NCBI GenBank assembly: GCA_022578965.1
Contig: MU400508.1
Coordinates: 186,001-250,000, forward strand
DNA length: 64,000 bases
Reading direction: 5' to 3'
Source: Xylaria sp. FL1777
Lineage: Eukaryota; Ascomycota; Sordariomycetes; Xylariales; Xylariaceae
Under the pieces are notes generated by a model. That model did no database searches. It saw nothing but the letters and a program-made list of their open reading frames with translations, and was not told the DNA's origin. Below, piece by piece: positions 24,470-38,300 of the stretch. Both the position numbers and the translations under genes were made by a program. Every line of letters begins with the position of its first letter. Positions within the stretch are counted from its first letter, which is position 1.

Positions 24470-27028
24470 CTAGCAGACGCCGGCAGGGATCACATTGCTT
24501 CCCTTGCGGGTGGTTCCGTACGCGGCGCCCTCTCCAAGACCACGCTTAGCGAAGGCCGTCCAGATCTCGCACTGGTTGGCGCCGCCAGTAAGATTCGTGT
24601 CGGCATCTAAGATAGCATCACGAGCCTGGATAAAGGTCGGGTTGCAGGGTTGACTGTTCACCGGTCAGCACCCAGATTCCTCCAGCATCACTTGTCGGGG
24701 GAGAGGGGTTACTTACAGAGCCATTCCGTCAACGACGAGCTTCATGGTGAGGAACTTTCCATCGGTAGGAACACCGTCGGAATCGAAAGTGGGCTTCTGT
24801 GCCGTGCTGAGGCCGTGCTTGTCGATGAGGTTCCACATGACCTCGTAGAGCATCGTGGCCCAGATCTCACCAATGTCGTGGACCTCATTGTACTACAACA
24901 CTTGGGGTTAGTCTCCACAATTTTGAGTATGATACGGAGGGTTTCGTACGGTGTTCGCAGTTATGTACATGTAAGGGTTCACGGTGAGTTTAGTCGAGTA
25001 CAGGTAATTGCGGATGCCGGCAGGGTTGTTGTATACCCATGCACCGAGAGAATAGTCCGTGTTACGGGTATCGGTGTCCTGTAGGCGGATAGCAGTTGCC
25101 ATGAAGTCGCCCCAACCTTCACTACTTGGAGTCAGTAACATGCTTCTGAGCGTAGTATCTGAGGTGTATGGGCTGCAAGAGGCTTTCAAGATATGACCTA
25201 GGGCCAGCAGTCTCGAATTGGTCAAAAAGGGAGAATTCTCTTCGAAAATCACTCACCCCATACCACCAGCTTCAGTTGTCTGGAGACAGTTGACGTTGGC
25301 AGGTCCACCGGTCAGGCGGTTCGACACTGCGTACATGAGATTAGCAGGCTATTTTTTGCCCTGTGTACTAGTCGACGCGTGAATCACTTACGTCCGTGAG
25401 TGTATTCGTGGAGAATAACACCGGCTTCAAAAGCGCAGTCCCTGTATGGGGTCGAGTACGTCCATATGTACATACGCATGCGACCAGACTGTCCATCTGG
25501 TGGTGTCGCGAAGTTGGCGCTGGATTTAGCAGTTAGAAATCGCATATATAAGACATGACCCATCTTGGAGGGGTTGCCTTCAACACGAATGGGGTAAAAT
25601 CTTTGCAAGAACAGGAAATGAAGCGACTCCGGAATACCTACTTGTTTGTTCCCGAGCCATCTTGGGAATTAAGAATAGCGAAATCGGCGCCTTTGCCACC
25701 TAGGCCATTGTTGTTGTTCTCGAAGTTGCCTGCAGCCTCCGTGAAACCGAGGTCATAGAGAACATCATGATATACATTGGCAGTGTAGAAGAGCTGCGTT
25801 ACAGACGAGTTGCCGTATGACGAGGGGGGCGACCATTTAACGTTCCAGTCATACTCGAAATCAAGACTAGTGCTAGACGGGCGGTAGTTGGTTTGCCATG
25901 TGCTACCACCGCTGGGGTTCGTCTGAGCTACGGCATTATCTGAAACCAGACGTCAACCCATGTTCACAAAGAAGCTTCTCGGAAGCGGATGCTTAATCAT
26001 AGGTGTGACGGGGTTGTGGATACTTACTGCCGCGGGTATCGGTGTATGATGTGGTTCCATCAGAGAACCAAGTAAATGTAGAGTCCAAGGAATCCCATGG
26101 ATCTGTCAAGACGGTACGAGAACCCACGTCGGGGTCGTTGACGCCCCATGGACTGGGTCGGTCAGATAATGTATGTGGAAATAACAGTGTCGGCTGCGAA
26201 ACTTACTAGACTCCTAACTTGGCGTCCTGGACCCAGTCTACGACGCCATGAATGTCTTCGTTGGTCTGGGCGTCGACGTACGAAAGCAGCCAGTTATCGA
26301 GCACGTCAGTCTCAACTCGCCATGTCAACGCTAACTCGCCGTCCGACTTGACAAAGTACATCAGACGAGCCTCAGGATCCTTCTGGGCGCCCGAGGTACC
26401 CTTGAGAGTAAAGGTCTCCGTTTCACTGGTCGCCTCAGCCGTTGCTTTGCCGGTGACTGGAATATCTAGAATAGAGGCGGCTTTCTCAAGAGCTTGCGTG
26501 GCTTCAGAGAAATCACGCTTGCGCAGGGGGTTCTCTGCAGGAATCTCGCCTTGGAAGAAAGAGTTTCCATACGAGAAGACACTCCCGTCAGCCGCAATCT
26601 ACGTTTTATGTAAGCCCAGCTAATTCATGATAGTGAACGGAACTATTATGTGAAGGTGTGCTGGGGAGTCTTACATTGACATTAAAGTCGGCATTATCAA
26701 TGTCTAACCCGTGGGCTGTCTGTTTGAAGTTGACATGAGCAATTCCGTTGGTACCAACGTAGTAGTCCTCGACGAGTCGGAATGTGGCATCGGGAACTAC
26801 GCTCTTCACGAGTGCAGTGGCGGTTTCCACATAACTGTCACGCTTGACTACAACTAGGTTCGGGTTTGCCTTTGTTGAAGCCTCATTGTGGTACTGAGCT
26901 GACTGTGTGATTCTGTAGGCATTCAGGTCCACGGTGCGTCGGCGAATACCTGGCTTACCAACCGGAGCTGGATGGGCAGAGGCGGGCAGGGAAGCACCAA
27001 GGAGACCGAGGAGTACTAGTGACCGCAT
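24470..27028 (-). CDS. Extracellular metalloprotease of the fungalysin family (peptidase M36)
   Basis: Nine exons (27028-26675, 26598-26207, 26152-26028, 25939-25642, 25519-25392, 25326-25257, 25121-24950, 24892-24717, 24653-24470) join in frame into 632 residues, the normal size for a fungalysin preproenzyme. [18 protein letters not shown] is a signal peptide. Residues about 20-245 form the FTP/propeptide region ([38 protein letters not shown]). The catalytic domain carries the zinc motif HEYTH at about 427-431, followed by GLSNRLTGG and the third zinc ligand in EGWGDF near 457. The last exon closes with [12 protein letters not shown] and ends ...PAGVC. Such enzymes are secreted, broad-range endopeptidases used for nitrogen acquisition. 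A strong TATA box lies about 120 bases upstream. Introns are 50-135 bp; acceptor and donor frames all agree. Confidence 0.95.
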
Positions 27029-29316
27029 AGTGAAGACTGGCAAGTAATTGGCGTCCTGGATCTGGGGCAGACTGTCGTGGAAACAAGCAGGCGTCCCTGA
27101 TACCTCGAGACGTGACTTGGGGCCATGATGATGGACTATTCGCCTTATATAGGGATTCGCATTTCAGTCAGGGTCAACACGCCCCTGGTAATGAACATCC
27201 AGCTTCCCTTTTGGAATCAATGGGCGATATTAGTGACCGACTGTTATCTCATGTATCATTGGTTCACCACTCAATGGTTCGGCATGGTGGAGATACACAA
27301 CAGAGCTCGTGGACCATCCTAGAGAGGCAGAGAATATCAAAGGTAAAATGGTTGGGCAAGTCTGCTTCGTGCGATACGAACCCCAAAAGGAAAGTGGCTA
27401 CGTTCGTGATAACGATGTTGCGCTACATGAGTCCTGACAAGTATTTCTTGGTCAGCGGCTCCCAGCCTGACCGAAAGACTCGGCAGGCGACATCCTTGAC
27501 ATAGGTACTAGCGTAGATATGTAGTTGACGAGAGCCGATCATATACCTACTCGGTATAGTAGCCAACCGTGACCATAGCTTCAGTCCCACTCCGGGCGAC
27601 CCCGTCTATGAACATCGTCGAGTGCCATATCAGAACAGTAGACTCCCTTCGAACTGGGCAACAAGAACAATCCTTGGATCAGCGTTCATAGCTATGTGGT
27701 CTCGTGCCAAAGGTATGCGGCGACAGCTATGGAGTACAGGGTGCAAGCTGTGAGCGCATTCTAGGGACACTTGCATTCTGCACCGCCTCCGTTTCCGTGG
27801 TTCCTACTGAGAAGATGGTAACCTTGCAGGTGGAGAGGTCGAGAAACTCGGGGACTTCATAGCACATTCTACTCACGGCTTAGCTCCTCACTGTGCTACG
27901 GCAGATAAGGCAAGCATTCAGCCTTGGCGCGATGCGATCTCACCCGCAAACTACCACCGTGTCTCAGGAGACGGTAATGGTGAGGAGGAGCATGAACGCT
28001 GCCGAATATCTTAGGAAAGCCGGACAAGAGGCAATATCGTCGGCTCATCAGCAGGATCCTAAAGCGGTATGTCATTATTGAGCCAAGGGCAACTACCCAT
28101 AGGGTTGGATTACAAGCTCAGGCAACCTTTCAATAGCCTTTCTCTACCATCCAGTCGGCAACGAGGCATCGAATGCAACTCTGAGCTGATATGGCGTATT
28201 AACACGGGTAACTATATCCTTCATTTCCTATTTCTAGCTTATTGTTAGCTTCGTCGTCCGATGTAAGACTCAAGAGACCTTCCTAGAAAAGAAGGACGCA
28301 GTCTTCCATATTTCGTATAGGTAGAAGTTAGTTACCTTACCTACCGTAACCAAATTCCCGCTCTCGCTCTCGACTAATGATCGTGAGGCGCCAAGTCTCC
28401 TACACGATTTTGCTAAGCGCCTAGATCCCTATTGCTCCGACTGCCGTGAGTCGAGCACGGTCACCTAGATCAAAGACAGGGATAACGAAGCTCCCAGATG
28501 ACGAAATTGATCCCACGCAATGCAGCCGACTGCCGTCGCATCGCCTTCAGCCACTTGATTGATAACTAAGCACACGATGTGCCATTCAATCACACTGCAT
28601 CGCCCCCGCCTGCTGCCCTCCTGTACACTACGTATGCAACATTTCTATCATTTCGAAAAGGCAACTCAAGATTCCGACCGTATTAATGAGCGGGTTGTAA
28701 ATAAGTAGTCATGAGGCCAAGACATCTAGAATGAGCCAATAGAACAGTTGACGCATCTGACCCTGGAGCTTATCAATGCTTTCCAATAGGTGGTGAAATC
28801 CTTCCATTGTCTTGGCGAGCCAGCATCTTCTTTACGGTAGGTACTGTACCTTAGGCAATGAGCTTTTGGGCACCCGGCCGACGTGGAATTAGAGGACTGA
28901 TGTCTGAGGAATCTGCGTGGAATAATAGATGCCCTTCTGTTACTCCAATCGCCGCACTTGCCGTTTCCCGCATCTGCACGCTGTTGTAGACTTCCCTCTG
29001 CATACATTAATTTCTCAATTTTCATTTCTACTCAACGTTAGTCAACATTCACTCATACAGGTTGCTGCACTCGGCATATTGATAGTGCTTGTGATGTAAT
29101 TAAAACAATCGACACGTTCTGGTAATAGCTTGGTCGAAACGGTATTTTATACCTTCAAATATTCATATATTCATATGTATCATGTGACCCGGTAGGACAA
29201 CGAAAGTGTTATGTAACTTTTCAGCAGAAGATCGCCAGTGCGTAGTTCTAGGCCCCCTTGCACGTCATATATTGATGGCATGTCCACCTTGACAATATAT
29301 TTGTGCCAGATGTACT
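27029..29316. other. Intergenic region, about 2.3 kb
   Basis: This lies between the fungalysin promoter and the 3' end of the siderophore synthetase. ORFs at 27112-27504, 27893-28081 and 28726-29025 carry no recognisable motif. I see no RNA gene, repeat or transposon. Confidence 0.5.
27145..27152 (-). promoter_or_regulatory. TATA box of the fungalysin gene
   Basis: CTATATAA on the minus strand, about 117-124 bases before the ATG at 27028. The sequence and distance both fit a strong fungal TATA element, as expected for an inducible secreted protease. Confidence 0.5.
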
Positions 29317-32300
29317 TTACAAGGCTTCTATTTCAGCTAAGATAGTCTTGACCATGTCGCTCGCTTGTGTCGCCGAGAGAATGCTCGAGGGGCCGAAAAT
29401 GCCGAGTTCTAACACGTCTTCACGTAATGCTAATTCAATGTCCACTGCGTCCTATCGGTAGTTGCTACTGTTAGTTCGAGTAGGAAGGAGGTTAAGGCTT
29501 ATTACTAACCGGGTAAGAATTCATAAGTATATTTGGAAATATACTTTCGTTGTCTGGAGTAATGAGGTATGTCGATATATCAACGCTCCCTACAGGCGTT
29601 TCGTCATGGCTTGGGACTTCTTTCAGTGTGACGGAATTCAGCGCGGGCGGTGACAGATCATCAGGGCGAGAGAGGATATTCACGAATGTGTCAATGCGCA
29701 CGCCGGTCCAGTGATATATCTCCCATAAGCTAGCCGTAGAGTTTTCGAATCTACTAATCTCGGCGATGTCCTTTTGGATGTCCGTTGCTATGGCAGTAAC
29801 ATCTCGGCTCAATGGATCTTTGACTTTGAGTGGAAGGATGTTGAGCGTTGGGGATGGTACCTCCTCTAAGCCAGGGTAACTAGAACGGTTGGCTAAGTAG
29901 ATCCCAAAAATACAGTCGACATTATCGTCTATATGTCTATCCCGACGGAGCAGCTTGGAAAAAGCCTTTGCATATGCCGCAAGTAAAAGTGCCTGAGTCG
30001 ATATACCATATACGGAACCTTTAAGCCCAATTGCAGTGACATTGTTGATAGTAGTGCGCCGAAACTCACTGACTCTTTGAACTTGGGTAGCTGTTGGAGC
30101 CTGTTGTCTTTCGTACAACTGCACAGCTGCATTCTCGTTCAGATATGACGTCCAAAATGATTTCCTTCGAGCTTGGATCGGCGCAGAAAGGTGCTGCAGA
30201 GCGAATTCATGCCAAGGAGCTTTATTAAGAGAAGCTGAAATTGTGGGAGTAGAATCGCAGAGCTTAGCAAAGCGATCTAGTATGATAGGCAGGCTTATGC
30301 CATCATACAATGCGTGATGCAGGTAGAGATTGAGATTCACTTCCCCTGTCCGTGATACGAAGAACTGGGCGACGGCGAAAGGAGTAGCCGCATACACGAA
30401 TTCCCATTGACCATCAGACTCAGTCGTGATACTCGTAGCATGTTTGCTTGTGAAGTTCGGCTTCAGTATGACCTGAAGAAATGGGAGGCTCCGCGAGGAA
30501 GTTTTGATCAGATGGGTCCTCAATATTGCAATCTCGCTTACAAGAGCAGCCCAAGCCCTAGATAAAACCATGAGGTTGATAGCACCGGAGACTTTGAAGG
30601 AGAATTTAGGGAAAAACGTGGTACCGCCACTATTCTGCCACACACTCAGCATATAGACCTGCATTGGCAAAACTGGGAGTATGATCTCAGTCGAGTCCTC
30701 TTCCAACCCAGACTGTTGGATAAGTGTACGAATCTCAATTTCAGCGATAGTTGAGTTGAGACTCAGTGGATTTTCCACGGAAACTTTGGGTTTATTGCTG
30801 GGTGCTTGATTTACTTGTTCCAGAATACCACGGATTGAGGGTATAGTCACCAGGTCTCTAGTGGAAATTTCCAATCCGCGTTTTCGAAGCATGGAACTTG
30901 CTTTGATAGCACTGATAGAATCAAGACCAATGTGAAATATCGAGAGGTTGAGGTCAATCACGTGCCGATCGACTTTGGATAAATCGGATAAAACGTCAAG
31001 CATCGTCTCATACCCTTTCAGGGGTGACACAGCTCCTTGAGAACTATGCTCATCTATGATTGGCCCGTTTTCTTGTCCTTGCAAGCCACTTTGAAGTGTC
31101 ACCGGTTCTAGGCCACAGATAGAGACCGCTTGAGAACCATGAGAAGTAGTCTCGAGGATTTGCCTGCTGTGGTTTTGAGCAAAGTACTCTAAAGCCGTTT
31201 CTAAACTCGCGCCAATATTTTCCACACTTTGTGAAGCCATGTAATTCTTGTCGCAGGCGATACGCCATAGAGCATTTTCTCCCGATATATCTAGTTCGGC
31301 TGCTAAGGGGTATTCTACTGCCGAAGCAGAATGCATTGATTTGAAGAAGGGAGTGTTGCCGATGTTGTTGTCCCCTGAATTTTGTAGTAGGAAGATGGTG
31401 TTGAAAAGTTTACCCCCATAGTTTCTAGAGAATTTTTGGATATCTCGTAATGGAGTATGTTGGAATTCAAGAACACTGGACATGATATCATGGCAATATC
31501 GAAGAAATTCAATAACAGTTCCATGGAGTGCAAGCCTCAAGGGCACAGTATTCATTGTAGGGAACATCAGTCCTTGAGCCTCTTCAGTGTCCCTTCCTGA
31601 TAAGACTACACCGAATATGATATCTAAGGATTTGGTTAACGAGGCAAGAACCGCAGCCCAGCATGCTTGGCCAATAACTTGCGGCGTGATACGGAGATCT
31701 TTGCATAGAGTCCTAATATCCGTAATGCTCATCCTTGATTGCTTTTCAAGTCGATGGAAGGTGTCATTCCCGTGAGTTGTGTCTACTCTCGGGACTAAAG
31801 TGGTATTGGCTTCGTGCAGGAGACCAGCCCAGAATTCCTGGGACGGAGAATCGGGTCGAAAAATCATGCGTGAGAGGTAAGGCTTGTAGAGCTGCCGGGG
31901 CATATAATTGCCTTCGTATGCGGCTTGAATATCCTTATGAAGCATATTGAGGGATGAGCCATCATATAATGAGTGGGCAATAGACAAAACCATCAATTTC
32001 CTTGTTCCTAATTCCGCAAAATGTACGTGAAATAGGCCCAGTGTGCCGTTGCTAGATAAAGCGCGCATTCTTGCCGTATCCGTTAGTGTAGAGATGTCAT
32101 CTATACTGGAGATTTTGAAAATTGGTGCAAATTCGAGCTCCCGCTTTCTGACGACTTGACAGTAAGCAGAATCGATTCGAGGATCGTCGACCTCGACAAA
32201 TACGGTTCGCAGGATGGGAGAATTCACATATACTGTTGATATTGCTGATTTTAAACGGTCAATATTGACGTCCAGCGGAAGCTCAAGGACGTCGTGGTTG

Positions 32301-35300
32301 AAGTATGTATGAAACTCTGAGCGCAGCATTTCTGCTACCATGGAATCCTGTAGTGGCGTTGGCGGTAATATAGCTTCAACGTCAGGAAATTTGAGATCTG
32401 TTAGGTTATAACAGTCTTCTAGTATTGATATAATGCTGTCTATCTGAGAGGTACTAGATGGACTTGTTGTGGCAGGTAGCGATTTTTCGAGGCTGGCTAT
32501 AATGCTCTCCAACGTCGGTTGTTTCATGAGAGTGCCTACAGACGTATGGTACCCCAATCTTGTCAACCTCCCGGTCAGCTTTATGATATCGATGCTATCA
32601 AGGCCAAGCGCAAAGAGGTTGGTTGATTCTGAAATCTCGTTTTCATCAACCTTAGCCAGTATCGCGATTTCATGGCGAATTTTACACGCTTCCGCATCCC
32701 ACGTAAATTGGGTTGGGAGTGTAGTGGTGTGGGTATCTTCGGATGAGTTCGGTTCTGGAACGGGTATAGAAATGTGCTTGTTCGATTTTTCAGTATTGAT
32801 CTCCTGGGTTACCAACGAAAGGGTAGCATCATTAACTGGTGCAGTGATCGAATTGAGTGATTCGACGAACTTCTCTAAAAGTTCGTTTAGAGCTGCTTTA
32901 TCAGCTATACTGCCCTGAGCCGCAAGGGTAACACGTAGCATGTCGCCTGCCACCAATATCAACTCGATAGCTAGTGGGTAATCTGGGTGGGCAGGGGAGT
33001 CATCAATTGACCACAGCGTTCTCTCACTCTTAGAGGTAGTCTCGTCATCGCGGTCAAATGTAAAAAGTGTGTCAAAAAGAGGCTGTCCATTTGTGGAAAG
33101 TTTCTGTATGTCACGGAGAGGTGTATGAACAAATGTAAGAAGACTGTTGTTGACTTCTTGAATTTTATGTGTTAGTGACACCCAGGACATGTCTTTAGGA
33201 AAGTCAACCCGAAATGGTAGTGTGTTGAACAGCGGTCCAACAACGAGATCTATGTCATCGATGGCGAGCGATCTCCCTGAAAGAATAACCCCAATGGTAG
33301 GAGGGTAGACAAAATATCGATTCAATGCGTGTAACCATGCTGCTTGTAATAAAGTCTGGTGAGTAACTTGTAGCTTTTTGCGTGTGTCTTCGAGACCATC
33401 AAATTTGATGGACTGATGTACGAAACCACCAGTGGTAGAAGGGGTTTTTATTAGACGTGGCATGGGCTGGAAGCGATGGTTTTTCAGGAGAGACTCCCAA
33501 AACTGATGAGACTCTCCGTGGTTGAGGAGTGGGCCTTCGGGCAATACCGATATAAACGCGGGCCCTGGTTGCCATGAAGTCCCTTTATATTCTGCTTCCA
33601 AGTGCTCAAGGATAATGTTGAGACTGTGGGCATCATATACGCCATGGAAAATCCTTAGGAGCAAATGATGCTGCCCATCAACTTCCATGTGATCTACCTC
33701 TAGAGGCCATTGCAGAACATCACGATTAGCTTCCGTCCAGCGGCTTCGCCGTTCTGCGATTGTCTTCTCGAACATCTCTATTTTTACTTCCACCTCAAAC
33801 CATCGCAGCGGTCGGTTTTTTATAGCCACTTGAAGGACCCCGTCTGGAGTGTCAAGGAAACTCGTTCTCAAAATAGAGCATGAGGCTATGACACAGCTGA
33901 AGGCGGCCTTCAAGCGACTGATAGACACACTAGCGTCTAGGCGAAGCTGGAACTGATTGAAATAAGCGAGTTGAGCTTCTCGAACTTTCGATCTGGCTAT
34001 GATGCCCTGCTGTAGCGGAGTGCATGGTGCTATGTATTCCACTTCTACCATGTTCACCTCAAGGGCCCTGCTAACCAAACCGAGGTATTTGTGGTGAAGT
34101 GCTTTGATCAGCTGCTTGATCCGCAAAGAATTGCTACTTGAGACTTGAGATTCAGGTCTATGAAGGGCCCGTGAGAGCTGGCCGATTTGTGGGTGTCGTA
34201 ATATCATTGAGGATGTCGTGGAGGTGAAACCCATTGTTCTTAACTGTCTGGCTAGTCTTGTAGCTGTGATAGAGTCTATACCGAGTTGAAATACTGTTGT
34301 AGTTGGAATTATATCGTTTTCCTGGACATGCACCACTTGACGGATTGCCTTTAACACCTCACTTTCAAGACTGTTTAGTGTGCGCCGATTTGGGAGAGAG
34401 GCTGTTGAAAGAGCTTGAAGTTGCTCATGCGACAATTCCGAGAAGAGCTTCTTCAGTTGACTGATGTTGACTTTATTATTAGTGGAGAGAGGGATCCTTG
34501 ATACGCATATAATGAATGTTGGGATCATGTATGTCGCGAGACAAGATCTGCACGCTTCCCGAGCGTGCTCCGCGATTTTTATGTGATTCACGTCGTAATA
34601 TATCTGCAGTTCTTGTGCGGTGCTAGAACCTGAAGGTTCAGAAACGAATGATACGATGAGATCTATATCCTGGGCTCTTCGCCTGGCCACCATGGTGGCG
34701 ACATCCCCTACCTTGTCTGCCAGTCCTTCTCGAATAGCATGATTGATTTCACCAATCTCTAACCTTTGTCCACGAAGCTTCACTTGGTCATCTGCTCGAC
34801 CTATGAAATCAAGTGAGTCGTCATGAAGCACTCTAACAAGGTCCCCTGTGCGGTAGAATCGCTTGCCTGAAGCCTGTAGCACGGGGAAGCGCTCTCGAGT
34901 GAGCGTTTCCCTGTTTAAGTACCCTGTCCCAACAAGCTTACCAGACACACAAAGCTCTCCGACACCACCACGAAGTACTGGTATCTCGGAACCACGTTCG
35001 AATATATATGCTCCAACATTGGGGAAGAGATTCCCTATGTTTGATGGCCTTCCATTCTGAGGCACACCTCGGTACATGGTTACGCCAATTGTGGCTTCTG
35101 TTGGCCCGTAAGCATTATGAATCACCCGCTTAGAACCCCATATTTCTAGGATATCTGAACGTAGTTTTTCTCCTCCTGTGATGAAAACGCCCTTACATAG
35201 GCTTGGGCACTCATCTGGACTGATAAGCCGCGCTAAGCTAGGGGTTAAGTCGATGTGCGTGATTTCAAGCTTAGAAATTGTCATGGCTAGATCACTAAGG

Positions 35301-38300
35301 ATGAGATCCTTGGGCGCTGCTACAACAGTGATCCCAACGTACCAAGACCAATACTGTTCCAGAACTGACACATCAAAGTGAAATGCCGCAAATTGGAGCC
35401 ACCTCGACTTGGTATTCCAACGTCCCTCGAAAAGATATTTGAAGGCAGCCATCGCTTGGGTAGCATTCTCATGACTTATTAAGCATCCTTTAGGGGTGCC
35501 TGTTGTACCACTTGTATATAAACAGTAACACGAATCAGACGGCGATATCTGACGTAGCAATGAAGGACGCGAAGTTGGGAGAGACTCCAGCATACTCTCG
35601 TTCACCATGTGAACTGGTAACGAAACCTCATTAGTCCAATCGAAACTCTCCCCAAGCATTAACATTGCTGCGTTTGAGTCGTCAAGGATGAAAATTTGGC
35701 GCGTGGCAGGGGCCGAGGGATCCAAACAGAGGAATGTGCAACCCGCTTTGAGTATTCCAAGAAGTGTAAAATAAGCGAGAGGACATTTATTGAAGCAGGT
35801 TGCAACGATGCTCCCAGGAATTACGCCGTGATGAGTAATAAAGTGAGCAATTTTATTGCCCAAGACATCTAATTCTCGGTACGTCCATCTCTGAGGATTG
35901 TTAAAGCGGGTTATGTCATCTATGAATTCTAGAGCCACGGCAGAGGGAGTCGACTGGGCAGATTGTTCTAATAGTTCATGTAGGAGATGTGAGCCTATGG
36001 TAAGGGACTCGTAACTTGAAGGAAGGATTGAAAATAGATCAGGTCGGCTGATGGGGAGAGCTGTGGTATTTTCAGAAGGAAAAAGCAAATCTATGAGTAT
36101 CGCTTCGAACTGACTAAGAAGGAGCGTGGCCTGTTCTCGTGGAAGGATGCTAGCTCTGAAACTTAAGTTTAACCGGGTTGTGTCTGATGATGATTCTTCA
36201 ACTTCTAGAGACAATGGGTATTCGACTGATGCATGTTCTTTGATGATACGTAATGGTGGTTGTTTCTCGCTCCTATCCATGGTCTGATATATTAGGATAG
36301 TGTCAAACATTGCATCCGTAGTGTCCACACAACGTTGGATCTGAGCCATGGGCATAAACTGAAAACGCCGTAACTCGCTATTGTACTGCATCATCTGCTG
36401 GACCAATTCGGAGTTTACGGCTACATTTTCAGCTATAACAGGTAAAGTGATAATCATGGGAAGGGTTGTCTTTCGTGCGAGATCTGTAGTGCGTCCGTCT
36501 AGGACGACCCCAAAAGTAACTCGAGATTCTCCGATATATGCGCTGAGGAGGCGCGTCCAGGCAGCCTGCAGTGCAGCTTGCACCGTAATGCCAGCTTTGG
36601 AAGCTGCCTGTCGGAGAGCTGATGAAGAGGCTTCACATGTACGAGTTGTTGTTAAGGTATCAAAACTGGTGTCATGAAGCGGTGTCATGACAGGAAATTT
36701 ATGAAATGCAAAACCACCTGATTTTTGTTTCCAGAATTCCTCCCCTGATAACTGGCTGGACTGGACGAGGCTGAGATAATGCGACAATGCATGGCTCATG
36801 TTTGTCACTATTGGTTTGATACTCTGAGAGATGAGGTCGCTTAGATTCTGTAATAGACTTCGCAGTGTAAAGGCATCGTAAAGGGCATGATGTATTGCAA
36901 GGTGGATCGTTAGTGGCCCTTCCCTATTGACAGTATCAGGTATAGTAAGGGCAAGTCGCCAAGGTGGTATTGCTAGTGTGTTCAGGGAGTCGGTTGTAGC
37001 ACCCGAAAACCATCGTTCGACATCAAAGGTATCCGACTGATAGGTCGTCACTGGCGCAGCGAAGTGTTTCATGCCGTACACCACCATTGCGAAAGCACTG
37101 TCTGGATGATTGACAGGAATGAAGCCAGTTCGAAGAATTTGGTGATAATTGGCGAGCTGCGACCATGCCCAAGAAGTGGTCTCTAGGTCTGCGGCCATGT
37201 CTAGCACCCAGGAAGAATAATTAAAGTAAAACCGTCCGTTTGAATCTAGGAACTGCGATAACAAGCCTTGCTGTGTGGTGGTGCAAGGCAATATCACCTC
37301 AATAGCTTCAGGATCAATCCCATATTGAAGTATTTCTCCTTCGATCTGCCTTTGAAAGTTGTCAAAGTCATAGCTCCCGTATAAATTGACATCCACGGAG
37401 TTCTTTATAGCAGATGCTATCCCAGCACATGTAGGTTTCTCAATTACGTCGATTGCAGAAACGAAGAGACTCTGTTGACGGAGTAAGTTTGCTAACTGAA
37501 TGGCGGTTATACTGTCGAGACCGTATTGGTAAATAGGGGTGACGCGTTTGATCACATCTTCTGGCACTTCTGCCAGCTTGGCCAACGTTTGGCGGACTTT
37601 CAATTCCAACGCAGACCAAGTTTCCTCAGGGCTATTTCCTAGATCGGAGAGGTTGTTTTTGGGTTTGTGGGAGTGTTCTAGAATATTAAATATTCGCGGG
37701 ACGGCCCTTTGCCAATCTTCCGGTAGTACGTCGCTAGTGAAAACATGGGATGACGGGTATCTTAGGAAAGTGTCAAGAATATGGCTGAAGATGTTGCAAA
37801 TTAGCTGCAAAGCTTGGTAAGAAAATCTAGATCTACGTAGAATTTAGCGAAAAATTACTCATTTAACATATATCAAGGCCGAATGAATGCTTACATATCT
37901 CGGTGGAGTTGTATCGTGAGTGTATCTTGCTTCCTGGAAGGGATAACCTCGCAAACAATTGGGATCTAGTGGGTAGATGAGCGAACGCTTCATGTATTCT
38001 GAATCAAGTTTAAGACTCACATCCATGAAGCCATCATCATATACTAAAGACCATACCGTCTCATCTAAAGGCGTTGTCGGCGGCTGAAGAATAACTAATG
38101 TGTCAAATAAACGCTGTTGCGTATCGACCTCTTTCTGGATATGTCGTAAACTTGCAAACTGATGCAGCATCATTTTGGCATTCAGCCTTTGGAACTTTTT
38201 CATAACGTCTATTAGAAAAGTCGAGGCAGATAAATCTATTCGAATTGGTAGGGTATTGAAGCAAGGCGCTACAAGCTTGTCCACCTCGCTCAGTGAAATC

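Noticed and set aside
24470..27028. Several small minus-strand genes in place of one protease
   Set aside because: Nine exons join in frame into a normal-length fungalysin with HEYTH and EGWGDF.
27112..27504. A 130-codon plus-strand ORF upstream of the fungalysin gene
   Set aside because: No motif, no plausible splice extension, and it overlaps the TATA box of the fungalysin gene.
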